Part shown: positions 21,755-31,320 of the stretch, piece by piece
Layout: each line of letters starts with the position of its first letter
Position numbering within the stretch: position 1 is the stretch's first letter
Assembly: GCF_902806685.2 (NCBI RefSeq)
Contig: NC_048545.1
Coordinates: 9,659,852 to 9,723,851 of the forward strand
Direction: 5' to 3'
DNA: 64,000 nt
DNA from: Maniola hyperantus
Taxonomy: Eukaryota; Arthropoda; Insecta; Lepidoptera; Nymphalidae
Notes under the pieces: model-generated
Database searches by the model: none
Told to the model about the DNA's origin: nothing
The model's input: only the letters and a program-made list of their open reading frames with translations
Made by a program: the position numbers and the translations under genes

Positions 21755-22819
21755 TTTCCGTAGCAGAAATATTGGTCTTGTTTTTTATGTCATTAATTTT
21801 GTTAAAATAATATGGTATCGTTCTTTGAATGAGTGTCTTTTTAGAGTTTAGGTTATTAGTAGGTTTTTTGCCGAAATTGTTATTTAATATTAAGGGAGTT
21901 TTTGCATTATTTTTTACAATGTAACGTTTATGATATTCCAAATAATCAACCTCTACATTTAACTGAAAACATAACTTTCGTAAATTCTGGACTCTAGATC
22001 TAGGAAAGTTAGTGTTATATTTGTTGCCCATAGTATTTATAAACTTACAGTTGTCGTAATTTTGACTTATTAAATTGATGCTATTATTCAGTAATTTCAC
22101 GTTCAAATAAGGATTATCAAAAACATTGAGTACAAAGACTTGATTTCGTTTGAGCTGGCCTAAAGCAAAACTTAATTCCGATAGCATAGAATACGGGTTT
22201 TTTTCATTCGATCCTACTCCTAAAATAACAATATCATCCTTATTTAGACATTTGAGTAGGCCGTCACAGCTGCTAAGTACTTGTGCTGCAGTCGCTTGTG
22301 GTTTTACAATCGAAGAGACGGCATATACATCATTCCATTGATTTTGGCGCTTCATTATGATTTCTCTTGCCAACCCTTTAACCATTTGGTCTCCCAGTAT
22401 CATTATCTTTGGAGATAAGAGATTATTTTCCATCACTGGTGATACTTCTTGTTGGGTAGTTCCATTCACGTCCATTTTGTCATTTTTATTTTCGCTGCTA
22501 GTCACCGATCTTTGTGATGAACTAGGAATCACTTCATTGTTTAGTATTATGTATTCTTTCTGTATTGAAAAAAATTCTTTCTCGACCTGTTGGTTAGATT
22601 TATTTTCGTCCAACTTGTCGTTACTATTTTCACTAGCATCAACCAACTTTTGAAAAGCAATAGGAACCGCTTGTTCAGTTGGAATTTTAGGTTCTGCTTC
22701 TTTCGGTGTAGAAAAGTTACCTTTCTCTATGTTCGCGATCGGTGTAGAAAAACTATATTTGTTTAAGCTTGAGTTAGAGGTTCTTGATATTGGTGTACTT
22801 ACCGACGAAGCAAGTTTAG
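21726..22819 (-). CDS. CR1-like ORF1, distal part: SGNH-like domain (frame continues from the A tract)
   Basis: This frame is open from the poly-A tract (22822-22837) to the stop at 21726. The first in-frame start-like codon is TTG at 22644-22646, so the true start is most likely upstream in the PHD frame, across the A run. Counting from 22646, a low-complexity Ser/Asn-rich linker (1-78) is followed by a flavodoxin-like alpha/beta domain typical of SGNH esterases. Block I is ILGDQM (83-88), where Gln stands in the place of the usual nucleophile Ser. Block III is GVGSNEKN (about 133-140). A basic tail leads to the overlap with ORF2. Esterase-type domains in ORF1 are known from CR1-like elements. 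The altered block I suggests a binding rather than catalytic role (inference). Confidence 0.8.
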
Positions 22820-23412
22820 CCTTTTTTTTTTTTTTTTCTTGGTGTGGAATTGCCCGACGTTACACCATCATGTAGCAGTGCCTTATATATTTTAATTTGT
22901 TTTTCGTTGTCTTCGATCAATTTCTTGAGATTTGAGTTTTCTGCGTTTAATTTAGCTATTTCCTCGTGAGCACTTTCTAATTGAGAAGATATTATTGTTA
23001 TTTCTTGCTTTAAATCGGTAATTCGGGAATTATCAGTTGTAGATAGATCTGGTAAACTACAAGCGCTAATATCTTTTAGGGTCGAATGACCTTCCATAGA
23101 GCTTGATGTTATATTTTCTAGAGATCGGTTGAGCGATTGTATGGGTTTCAGAGTCCTAGGCAAGTTTTCCTCTGCGGGATGACTGGTTTTTTTCAATGAA
23201 GTCCCCTGTGTAATCAAATGTTGACTCCTGCATTTTTGGCATTTCCACTTCGCCTTACTACCTATTGACATTGTGTTAAACCTCTTTTGTGTAATGTTGG
23301 CACATTTTAAATCCAATAAATCAGAACAGTCAACACAAAGTAGGTAATCTTTGTTTTTTACTGCATGAGTACATCCGGAACAGATAACTGCCCTTTTTGT
23401 TCTAGTAGCCAT
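22816..23412 (-). CDS. CR1-like ORF1, proximal part: PHD finger and coiled coil
   Basis: 198 codons from ATG 23410-23412. A PHD-type zinc finger spans about 11-61 with Cys at 11, 14, 26, 29, 37, 58 and 61. The position normally held by the zinc-binding His (three before C37) is Asp34. A Ser/Pro-rich linker is followed by a coiled coil (about 134-178, LKQEITIISSQLE...). The frame ends RKKKKKG-stop because the Lys codons are a run of 16 A. One A fewer (or two more) would continue directly into the SGNH-like frame, so the two are halves of one ORF1 of roughly 550 residues. ORF1 proteins bind the element's RNA; PHD fingers in cellular proteins read histone tails. Confidence 0.82.
   Translation of the reverse strand: MATRTKRAVICSGCTHAVKNKDYLLCVDCSDLLDLKCANITQKRFNTMSIGSKAKWKCQKCRSQHLITQGTSLKKTSHPAEENLPRTLKPIQSLNRSLENITSSSMEGHSTLKDISACSLPDLSTTDNSRITDLKQEITIISSQLESAHEEIAKLNAENSNLKKLIEDNEKQIKIYKALLHDGVTSGNSTPRKKKKKG
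22822..22837 (-). repeat. 16-A homopolymer splitting ORF1
   Basis: On the + strand 16 T in a row, bounded by C on both sides. It encodes the Lys run and is the exact place where the two ORF1 frames meet. It could be an indel in this copy, an assembly error or a slippage site. Confidence 0.85.
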
Positions 23413-23504
23413 TTTAGGGTTAATTTTAATCTGAACTTGTCATCAATTATCAAATTATCAAACCAAATATCAAATAAAAATGGAAAAACTTGAGGTTGGA
23501 TGTG

Positions 23505-23575
23505 GGATTCAAACCCGCGTGCCTTAATAATAATTCCGCTATAGTTGCCGCCACATCAGCGTATCGTTAGTTCTC
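23505..23575 (-). promoter_or_regulatory. tRNA-like sequence upstream of CR1 ORF1
   Basis: Reading the minus strand, GATGTGGCGGCAACTATAG resembles an A-box region. About 45 nt later GCGGGTTTGAATCCCAC has a B-box-like T arm (stem with one mismatch, loop TTTGAAT). It lies about 95 bp before the ORF1 start. It may be a SINE head inserted there or a promoter part of the 5' UTR. Confidence 0.4.
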
Positions 23576-23717
23576 GCCGGCTAATTTAATCAGTACTCGC
23601 TAGTCAGGTAATTATTAAGAGTCTGTAATGTGTTTCCAAGAACTGGTATGCCCTCTGTGTTATTAGTGGCAAAATTTCATCAGAAAATGTTGTACCACTT
23701 GGTGTGTGACTTTATTT

Positions 23718-23852
23718 AGAACAGCTTTAGTGAAGTAATTGGGTCTCTAAATAATGACCGACTTCTTCTGCTCGACAATATTGTGGCTCTGTTGTGTAGC
23801 GGAATCAATAGAACAGCTTTAGTGAAGTAATTGGGTCTTTCGTAATGACCGC
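23718..23852. repeat. Two direct repeats with 92-bp period
   Basis: AGAACAGCTTTAGTGAAGTAATTGGGTCT occurs at 23718 and again at 23810, each followed within 10 bases by AATGACCG. It lies just upstream (5') of the CR1 element in its own orientation. Confidence 0.85.
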
Positions 23853-24379
23853 GTTTATGCACCATTTAACAATAGATGGCGTTCTATATTCTTCTAATTG
23901 TTATATATTAATCTTGTAAATTTTCAAATTTCTTGTATTGTTTTAGCTATCCTAGATTATCCTGCACTAACCTTGATTTCCAGTGCCACTTTTACACCAA
24001 CAAAATATACCTATTAATTCACTGTCATTCAATGTCCGTTGGCCGGTTCTTTCTTAATTTTATAGGTTATATATTCGTTGCAAAGATACTAATTTCTCGC
24101 CATTAAATGATGTAATTTGTTCAATGTCCTTTGTTTATAGTTTTTGCACGTATTTTATTCGTTATTTACGGCAATACAAGCGTTTAACAAAAGAAAAAGT
24201 TCGTTGGCAGTTCCGAATTAGGATTGTCTTTTATTTCAATTTCCATGGTGTTTTCGGTATATTGTTTCACTTTTCCTATTATTTGTCACTTTTAAATTGA
24301 AGATATACCTTTATAAAGACTTTTTATCCACTTTAAATCATTTTAATTAATATTATTTGTACGACTGTATAGAAAGTAA

Positions 24380-24530
24380 AATTAATGAACACATTTTCAA
24401 CAAAAGATAAGGAAAATGCTCGTTGCTTATTTTCGAATTCCTTAATCCGAGCGGATGAACCGCTCCCGCTTTTAATTCATTTACTAATAACATTCAAATG
24501 TATTCAAACGTTGTTTTGGCTAATGAATAT
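24380..24530 (+). repeat. Low-copy repeat L1, copy 1
   Basis: TTAATGAACACATTTTCAACAAAAGATAAGGAAA, then CTTAATCCGAGCGGATGA and TTTGGCTAATGAATATT. It matches 28725-28875 at perhaps two thirds identity. Non-coding; nature unknown. Confidence 0.5.
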
Positions 24531-24679
24531 TACTAAATAAGACACAAAAACAACTAGTTCGACTGAGATATTTTAACTTTCGCAATTTGAAATCTTATAC
24601 GTACCTACTCACCTCATACACAATCATACGTAAAACATTTTTAAAAATAAGTAAACCATTTTGACGACTCCCCTGGCAT

Positions 24680-24905
24680 AGCCAGTGTAGTGGTGGTGGT
24701 CCCAGGTACGATTTCCGGTAGGGTAAAATTTCGATGAGGGGTGTGGAGTTTCCGAAAATTCTGAAACACGTTTTTCTTCATTTTTGCTCGCTACAACAAT
24801 TTAGGAATACCTAGTTATGTATTTCAGGATTCTTGGAAAACAAACCCTTCACCGATTTCCAAAAATTGCACTCGTGCCGAAGCCGGGGCGGGTCAGGCTA
24901 GCAAG
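24680..24905 (+). mobile_element. Helitron-like repeat, long B variant (decayed)
   Basis: GAGGGGTGTGGAGTTTCCGAAAATTCTGAAACACG and TGCCGAAGCCGGGGCGGGTCAG-CTAG. It pairs with 12128-12330 in reverse. The end is CTAG followed by C rather than T. Confidence 0.5.
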
Positions 24906-25252
24906 TATATTGTATAATTATGTTTAACTTTTTGCATTTGAAAAAGGAATAGTTTAAAATTGACGCTTCATAATTAATTTAACACCCGGTCAGAGAAATG
25001 GAAACCCCGCCAGTCGCCAGCGCACCTACTTCGACTTGTTAATTAACTGCCTAAGTTATATTAAGTGTTCTTAAGCAATAACTACTTTTTAAAACTTTCA
25101 ATTTGAGTAGAGAAATCTCAAAGTTTTAAGTAAATGTGCATAGCTTTATTTAAATACAGAAACGAAATCTTTCCCCATCTTTTACACAAAAATATGATGA
25201 ACATTATCTATTTTGTTGCAAACTAAAGCTAGTTCTTATATTTTTCGATATT

Positions 25253-25277
25253 TTCAAGAAATGTGACATTTCTTGAA
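25253..25277. promoter_or_regulatory. Perfect 12-bp inverted repeat with two TTCnnGAA units
   Basis: TTCAAGAAATGT-G-ACATTTCTTGAA. The TTCnnGAA pair is the core arrangement of heat-shock elements, but spacing between the two pairs is not canonical and no gene starts nearby. Confidence 0.35.
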
Positions 25278-25550
25278 CTGTAGGTACCTATATAGAATTT
25301 CTTAAACTGTGTATAGATTACTCACTGTCTTAGAGATAGCGCACACCACGGTCCGTACGTTTTTCCCCCGAAAAATCTGTAAACTATAGAATTACATAGA
25401 AGCGCGCGCACTGCGGAATTAATTCCGCACCGGATATTGACAGATTTAAATTCAAATTTACGGATTTTAAAACGCACCGCAACTTACCGCACCGTGAACT
25501 GATTAGTAATATAAGTAATCCAAGATGATTTTAACAAATTTATATTGAAA

Positions 25551-25680
25551 TTCACGAGCATAATAAGTAATTAAGATAGCGGTCGATGGGCGGGCTCCTC
25601 CGAGAGGCTCAAGTTGTGCAGTTTGCCGTTTGTCTTCACAAGTTGGACACTAAAGTAACTAGTCAAACAAAGTGCGGCTG
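25551..25680 (+). repeat. Local duplication D1, copy 1
   Basis: ATTAAGATAGCGGTCGATGG ... AAGTTGTGCAGTTTGCCGTTTGTCT ... GGACACTAAAGTAACTAGTCAAAC. It is repeated about 930 bp to the right (26490-26605). Non-coding. Confidence 0.6.
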
Positions 25681-26219
25681 AACGGCTCAGATTTACCGGA
25701 CTTAAATGCAAGGACACGTCTCTAAGCGATGCTTTGGGTTGCTCAATTTGAACGAGTTTGAAGCTTTAAATTTTTAGCTTCGGATCTATTTAAAGTTTAA
25801 ACAGCCTCAGACCGAGCAGCCTAGACTTGAGTCAAACTGAGACTGCTCATAATATGGGTAGGTAAGTTGTTTTTTGGGGTTCCGCATCTCCAGAGAAAAA
25901 AGGGAACCCTTATAGAATTACTTTATCTGTCTGTCTATCTGTGACTCGTCAAGGAAATCGGTTTCTACATTGGATCGGAACGCTTAGTCTGGCAATAAAC
26001 GAATAAAATAAAAATAAAATACACGTCAGGTTTTTTTCATCAGGTCCGATACGGTCAGGTTACCTGAAGGCACGGCGGTACACGTCCGATTCTTGCGTCA
26101 GGTTTTTTCTGAACTCGGTCGTTCCCGAGCTATCGTCCCGTGTGCTTGTGTACGGAGCAAAAAGAAAAGATGCGTGTTACTGTTACTTATTGCAGATGTA
26201 GTCGTGTTGACGCCAAAAT

Positions 26220-26370
26220 TCTTTGATTTTCCGGGATAAAAAGTAGCCTATGTCACTCTCCAGGTCTTTATCTATACCCATACAAAAAATCACGTCAATC
26301 CCTTGCACCGGTGCGATGTGATTGAAGGACAAACCAACAAACAAACAAACACACTTTCGCATTTATTATA
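26220..26370 (-). mobile_element. Helitron-like repeat, variant of family A
   Basis: TTCTTTGATTTTCCGGGATAAAAAGTAGCCTATGTCACTCTCCAGG, AATCACGTCAATCC, ACAAACCAACAAACAAAC, TTTCGCATTTATTATAAGGG. Reverse of the form at 61966-62185, lacking the CTAG end. Confidence 0.55.
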
Positions 26371-26489
26371 AGGGTACTGATTATAATAGGGGTACTGATA
26401 TAGGTACTATGACTCACAGTTGATCTCAGTGGACGTCCGACGATGCCACTGTAAGTTTTAATAAATTCGTTATAGTGCGACTGAAGTGA

Positions 26490-26605
26490 TTTAATTAAGA
26501 CAGCGGTCGACGCTAAGTTTCGCTGACAGTCTTAAGTTGCCCAGTTTACCATTTGTCTGGAATTACTTGGACAGTAAAGTAACTATTCAAACGAAGTAGA
26601 GTTTT
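26490..26605 (+). repeat. Local duplication D1, copy 2
   Basis: ATTAAGACAGCGGTCGACG ... AAGTTGCCCAGTTTACCATTTGTCT ... GGACAGTAAAGTAACTATTCAAAC. Diverged from copy 1 but colinear with it. Confidence 0.6.
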
Positions 26606-26764
26606 GATCCTGACTAGATTGGATTCACTATAATTAGATGCAGAGCCACGTTCTGAAGTTACTCATTTTGAGTCTATTCAGATTCCATCAACTTTGGGTG
26701 GTAGATTTTCGATAGAGCAACAACATGCAGTAGACAGAAATACTGCATTTCTACTGCTTTTCAA

Positions 26765-27065
26765 TCCTGTTTTTTTTGTAACTCTCAGGCAAACCGGTGA
26801 AGTGCGAGTGGAGCGCACACACGAAGGGTTCAGTACCATCGAACAAGATAATAATATTATAACTTTATGTACTTTGTATGGCGGCCATTTGAAAATTCGC
26901 CATATTCATCATCTTGGTTTTTTTATTATTTGTTGTTATAGCGGCAATAGAAATATACACTGTAAACATTTCGATTTCTATCTATTACGTTTCATGAGAT
27001 TGGTACAGCCCGCTGAGAGACAGACGTGACGGACGGATAGCGGAGGCTTAGTAAAGTCCTGTTGG
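26765..27065 (-). repeat. Decayed repeat related to F
   Basis: Has GGTGAAGTGCGAGTGGAG, GAAGGGTTCAGTACCATCG, GCGGCCATTTGAAAATT and, at the far end, GAGACAGACGTGACGGACGGATAG. The same order (tail, AT-rich body, GACGGACGG head) is seen in repeat F in reverse and in a + copy at 52147-52395. Confidence 0.4.
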
Positions 27066-27288
27066 CACACTACAAGTGCGAGACCCTGAAAATGAACTGT
27101 TATTGAAACACACAGCAGTGAAAAAGAAAACTGAAGATTTGTAGAACAGAAATATCGGTCTATCAAGTTGTATTTTGCCTGTAGCTCTTAGATAATGGAA
27201 TTATTCGTCTCGTCTGCATGCAAAACACTAGTTTAGAATTAGATCAAATCCTGTGGAGTTCTAGAGTTTAATCGCCAACTGTACTTTA

Positions 27289-27466
27289 TTAAGCTTGTGC
27301 ATCTGAGGACAATTTCCTTTGGCCGGACGTGCTGTCGTGGCCAAGTAGGAAATCAGATGGCAGCGTAGGCAAATACGATTCAAAGCGCAATTGTGATCGA
27401 CAGTCGGAATCGTTTACCAAGAGACGACCCGCAAAAGTCGAATGAATCGCAACAGGCTTCAGTTGG
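27289..27466 (-). other. Coding-like stretch, unknown
   Basis: The minus frame is open and reads like protein (contains AIHSTFAGRLLVNDSDCRSQ and PSDFLLGHDSTSGQRKL) up to a TAA at 27289-27291. It is cut at 27471 by MITE M1. It could be a fragment of a transposon ORF; no family was recognised. Confidence 0.22.
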
Positions 27467-27470
27467 TAAG

Positions 27471-27550
27471 TATAGTACGCGACAGGTTGAAATGGCAATC
27501 GGGGAGACTCCCGTGCTAACCCGGGGCGGCCGAGCGCGGGTGACTCCGGA
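27471..27550. mobile_element. MITE M1, truncated copy 3
   Basis: Has the left terminal repeat (TATAGTACGCGACAGGTTGAAATGGCAATC) and part of the GC-rich interior, then breaks off near 27550, where a SINE S1 head (27565-27625, reverse) begins. Confidence 0.65.
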
Positions 27551-27674
27551 ACGAACGAACGGAACTTCTAACATCCCGTTTAGGAGACGGACGTCTTAAC
27601 TACTAGGGCATCTATCATAGCTAATTGCCTTCTTATTTTGTAGTATTATCACAAGTTAAGTTTGCATTAGCTAA

Positions 27675-27982
27675 GCTGTGATAGCCTAGTGGTTAGGACG
27701 TCCGCCTTCTAATCGAATGTCAAGGTCCTCTAAACCAACCTCACCTCTAACTTTTCGGAGTTACGGGTGTTTTAATTTATTAAATATCACTCGCTTTAAC
27801 GGCGAAGGAAAACATCGTGAGGAAACCGGCATGCCTAAGAGTTCCATAATGTGCCATAGTGCCATAATGTTCTCAAAGGTGTGTGAAGTCTACCAATCCG
27901 CACATGACCAGCGTGGTACACTATGGCCAAAACAATTCTCCCTCTGAGAAGCCGGCGATGGGTTGATCCTGATCATGATGAA
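27675..27982 (+). repeat. SINE S1, reference full-length copy
   Basis: tRNA-like head GCTGTGATAGCCTAGTGGTTAGGACGTCCGCC (A box) with a mutated B box about 27715-27730. Body: TTTTCGGAGTTACGGGTG, CTTTAACGGCGAAGGAAAACATCGTGAGGAAACC, GCATGCCTAAGAG. Distal part: CCGCACATGACCAGCGTGG, GGCGATGGGTTGATC, and a short (GAT)-type tail. Other copies are at 5033, 12500, 32479, 44493 and 45335. Confidence 0.8.
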
Positions 27983-28371
27983 GTTTGAATTGCATCTGCC
28001 TTGCAAATTTTTAAAGAACATACTTTCATCAATATTGGTTCTTCGTAGCAAATCATAGTTTTTCGAATAGCCACTACTGTTTGATTTTGCCACTAAAGGA
28101 TTGGAGGCTTTGGAAAGATTCTACAATTCAAATAGTATTAGCATAGTGTCTGCAGGGCAATAACTCGACGCTGGATCGTATTTGAATATCGCTAACAACG
28201 AGACCCGAATATTAGCTTATATTATATTATATTGATTTTGTTGATCAGAAACAAATTAATGCAATTTTACAGTTCAAAGTGGATCACATTTGTACTTTGG
28301 TCCATAGGGCTCGTTCACGAAGACTTTTAATGTATGAGATTGAGAGCACCTATAATATTTCGTCTGGTGGA

Positions 28372-28578
28372 AGGCTTCGGCCGTGGCTAGTTACCACCCT
28401 ACCGGCAAAGCCATGCCGCCAAGCGATTTAGCGTTCCAGTACGATGCCGTGTAGAAACCAAAGGCGTGTGGGTTTAATAAAAAACTGACATACTTCTTCC
28501 AGGTTAGCCCGCTTCCATCTTAGACTGCATCATCACTTACCACCAGGTGAGATTGCAGTCAAGTCTAACTTGTATCTG
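28372..28578 (+). repeat. SINE S3, 3' portion
   Basis: CTGGTGGAAGGCTTCGGCCGTGGC, CCGGCAAAGCCATGCCGCCAAGCGATT, GTTAGCCCGCTTCCATCTTAGACTGCATCATCACTTACC, GAGATTGCAGTCAAG. It matches 41760-41998. The tRNA-like head is missing. Confidence 0.75.
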
Positions 28579-28724
28579 AATTAAAAAACAAGTCCAACGC
28601 GAGGTAGACTTGCACACGAGAGGTTCCGTACCATCGTGCTTTTCAATCCCTCGTTTTTCATAATAATATAAACACGGGGAAGTATCCACAAGTAGTAAGA
28701 CAAATATAGCCTCGAGCGGCATAA

Positions 28725-28875
28725 AATTAATGAACGTGTTGCCAAAAGATAAGGAAATTTCATAGCTAATATTCCTCTTACCGATGTGCTTAATCCCACG
28801 GATGAGTGGTTGTCACATCCTTTATAATTCCCCTGCGAACATTAATCAGTGCTATTTAGGCTGATGAACATTGAA
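28725..28875 (+). repeat. Low-copy repeat L1, copy 2
   Basis: TTAATGAACGTGTTGCCAAAAGATAAGGAAA, then CTTAATCCCACGGATGA and TTTAGGCTGATGAACATTG. Partner of 24380-24530. Confidence 0.5.
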
Positions 28876-29032
28876 ATGAACAATTAAACAAGCCTGTGAT
28901 ACGCGCTTTGTACTAAATCATACATACATGGCGTTGTGTACATCTAAGCAGCCTCATACTGATCTTGGAGCAATTTACTACGAGTAACGCGGACTGAGAC
29001 TTCTTTAAGCACTGCTAAAAAATAATAAAATA

Positions 29033-29442
29033 TCATCATCATCAACCGATAGACGTCCACTGCTGGACATAGGTCTTTTGTAGGGACTTCCACACGCTAC
29101 GGTCTTGCGCCGCCTGAATCCAATGGCTCCCTGTGACTCATCTGATGTCGTCCGTTCACCTAGTGGGGGCCGCATTCCAACGCTGCGCCTTCCAGTGCGA
29201 GGTCGCCATTCTAGCACCTTGAGACCCCAACGGCTATTGGTTTTCCGAACTATGTGCTCTTCTCATTGCCACTTTAGCTTCGCAACCCTTTGAGCTATGT
29301 CGGTTACTCTAGTTCTCCTACGGATCTCATCTTGGATTTGATCACGTTGAGAAACTACGAGCATAGCTCTCCCCATCACCCGCTGTATAGCGACCATGTC
29401 TCGGATCCATAAGATTTCAACTCCACAGGAGTCTAATTCTAA
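29033..29442 (-). pseudogene. RTE-type LINE 3' fragment
   Basis: The minus strand shows the end of the RTE ORF (VLEWRPRTGRRSVG near 29160-29215, with RVTDIAQ-like sequence upstream), the tail CCAGCAGTGGACGTCTATCGGTTG and (GAT)n. The frame is broken several times. It is homologous to 9608-9912. Confidence 0.8.
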
Positions 29443-30144
29443 CGCTTAACTGAGCGAAGATGGAATACGTAGTAAACTCCTCAGTCAAATCTAAAATAAT
29501 TAAAGTGTTAACATATTTAAACTAGAAAGGATATTGCTTAGGAAGTCAAAATGCATACGTTTCGTATAGAAAATCCTATTTCCTGAACATATCAACCTTA
29601 TCGTTTATCCTTTGAGAAGTAATAGGAAAGCACTAGATAATATTATCTTTGATCAACATCTGACGTCACTCTATTATTATGTGATGCAATAATCGACATG
29701 AGCTCGGCAAACACTGCACACATAGAAATACTTAATCTTTAAATAAGTAGGTACCTAGATACCTATGTGTAAGTTGGATCAAATCCATTTTCAGACCCTT
29801 TCCGTCAATATTGACTTCTAGGAGCAATCTAACGACTAATCTTGTAGAAACTGCGTAGGTGCACAAGGCCTTGGAAACTTTCCACGGCTAACAAAATTTG
29901 CATTACACGTACCTATTGTCTGCTAGACGATATTTCCGCTGCGAATCGAATTTGAATATCGCTGACGCGAGAAGGAAGGTATCGTGATTGATGCCATGAA
30001 TCGAATATGCAGTTTTGAAGTTTGAAACTATTGGCAACATCGGAATTCTGAATCTAGTTTTATCACTTGCTATGCAACTAGTATTTACTCGTACTACCTA
30101 CTAACGCACTCCGACTTCGTGTATATAGCCTGATAGCTACTAGT
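29443..30144. other. Unique stretch, no gene
   Basis: I see no ORF or splice-supported exon. The word GAATTTGAATATCGCT(G/A)AC occurs at 29945 and at 28170, a weak local repeat. Confidence 0.4.
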
Positions 30145-30370
30145 TTATGCCCGCGACTTCATCCGCGTGAACTACACAAATTTTGAATCCCTGTTTTACC
30201 TCTTTAGGGGATGAATTTTCAAAAATTCTTTGTTAGCGGATGTCTACGTCATTATAGCTATCTGCATGCCAAATTTCAGCCCGATCCTTCTGCATTAGTT
30301 TAAGGTTAAGCTGTGCGTTGATAGATCAGTCAGTCACTCAGTCAGTCACCTGTCCTTTTTATTTAAATAA
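30145..30370 (-). mobile_element. Helitron-like repeat, family B
   Basis: ACTAGTTTATGCCCGCGACTTCATCCGCGTG opens it (reverse of the CTAG|T end). It then has TTAGGGGATGAATTTTC, CAAATTTCAGCCCGATCC, TGTGCGTTGATAGATCAGTCAGTCACTCAGTC and CTTTTTATTTAAATAA. Complete. Confidence 0.7.
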
Positions 30371-30504
30371 GATTGATATAAATTCATTCAGTATACTGAG
30401 ATTTATAATATACCTCGTGACATTCGCCTTGAAGTTACCTATACATTAGGTCTAATTCTATCGAAATTTGAAATTGTGTTATCACTTATTACATTGCAGT
30501 AAAA

Positions 30505-30770
30505 GTATAGGTAAGTAGTGCTAAGTATAAATGATTACACAGATTAAATAATCTAAAGTGAGTCATACGAAATTTGAAGTATCTTAATGATAATATTGCC
30601 TGTAATAATGATAAAAAGATAACGGACTACAACTTATCTTTAATTTTATGGAAATCTGCCAGCCAGTACCAGCTGTTTTAGCAGAAAAGAAGAAAAGGAG
30701 GACGATAACGTTTTTGCAAGATAATGATGTTAACGGAACTGCAAGCAAACATTTAGGCAAACCATAGGCA
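30505..30770 (+). repeat. Tandem duplication D2, unit 1
   Basis: AGTGCTAAGTATAAATGATTACAC ... AGTGAGTCATACGAAATT ... ATAATGATAAAAAGATAACGGACTACAACTTATC ... CAGTACCAGCTGTTTTAGCAG ... GATAATGATGTTAACGGAACTG. This is the uninterrupted unit. Confidence 0.8.
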
Positions 30771-30785
30771 AACAAAAGTATAGGC

Positions 30786-31320
30786 AGTGCTAAGTATAAA
30801 TGATTACACATAATAAATAATTCAAAGTGAGTCATACGAAATTCAAATTATCTTAAAGATAATTATTAGCTGACCCGGCGAACTTCGTACCGCATAACAC
30901 GTCACACAATTGTTTTGCCTTCCCTGAACCCCTACGAATCTTTTGTATGAGAATATAGAAAAGTGTTGTTTTTAGACATTTTCAGGCAATTTTTTCTCTC
31001 CGTAAGAACCATCCTCGTACTTCAAGGAATATTATAAAAAAGTAATTAGCAAAATCGGTTCAGCTATTCTCGAGATTTGCGATCAGCAACACATTCAGCG
31101 ATTCATTCTTATATATAAAAAAAAAAAAAAGATAATAATGATAAAAAGATAACGGACTACAACTTATCTTTAATTTTATGGAAATTAAGTAGGAATACTA
31201 ATTAGTACCATGAGTACCAGCTGCTTTTGCAGTAAAAACAAAAGGAGGACGATAATGTTTTTGCCAGATAATGATGTTTACGGAACTGTATGACAAGCCG
31301 ACATTTACTTCTCATTACCG
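30786..31320 (+). repeat. Tandem duplication D2, unit 2 (interrupted)
   Basis: Same order as unit 1, but split at 30863/31130 by the retroposon at 30864-31129. After the insertion it resumes GATAATAATGATAAAAAGATAACGG and runs past GTTTACGGAACTG. Confidence 0.8.
30864..31129 (+). mobile_element. Retroposon with polyA tail inserted in D2 unit 2
   Basis: Starts TATTAGCTGACCCGGCGAACTTCGTACCGC, contains AGCAAAATCGGTTCAGCTATTCTCGAG, and ends ATATATA followed by about 13 A. AGATAAT flanks it on both sides (30857-30863 and 31130-31136), a 7-bp (up to 9-bp) target-site duplication. No coding sequence. It is a SINE or a 5'-truncated LINE tail. Confidence 0.75.

Larger units (their letters stand above)
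18579..23600 (-). mobile_element. CR1-like non-LTR retrotransposon, near full length
   Basis: Order on the minus strand: 5' UTR (about 23413-23600, left end uncertain); ORF1 in two frames (PHD/coiled-coil, then SGNH-like); ORF2 endonuclease/reverse transcriptase; about 230 bp of 3' UTR; (ATTTT)n tail. ORF1 with a PHD finger and an esterase-type domain is an established hallmark of CR1-like elements. ORF2 is uninterrupted, pointing to recent activity. I could not find target-site duplications, and the 5' end could extend to about 23.9 kb, where a 92-bp repeat begins. Confidence 0.85.

Noticed and set aside
23505..23575. Functional tRNA gene on the minus strand
   Set aside because: The anticodon arm and acceptor stem do not pair; only box-like motifs are present.
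18579..23600. LTR retrotransposon or endogenous virus
   Set aside because: No long terminal repeats, protease, RNase H/integrase or envelope-like frame; endonuclease plus YADD reverse transcriptase order is that of a non-LTR element.
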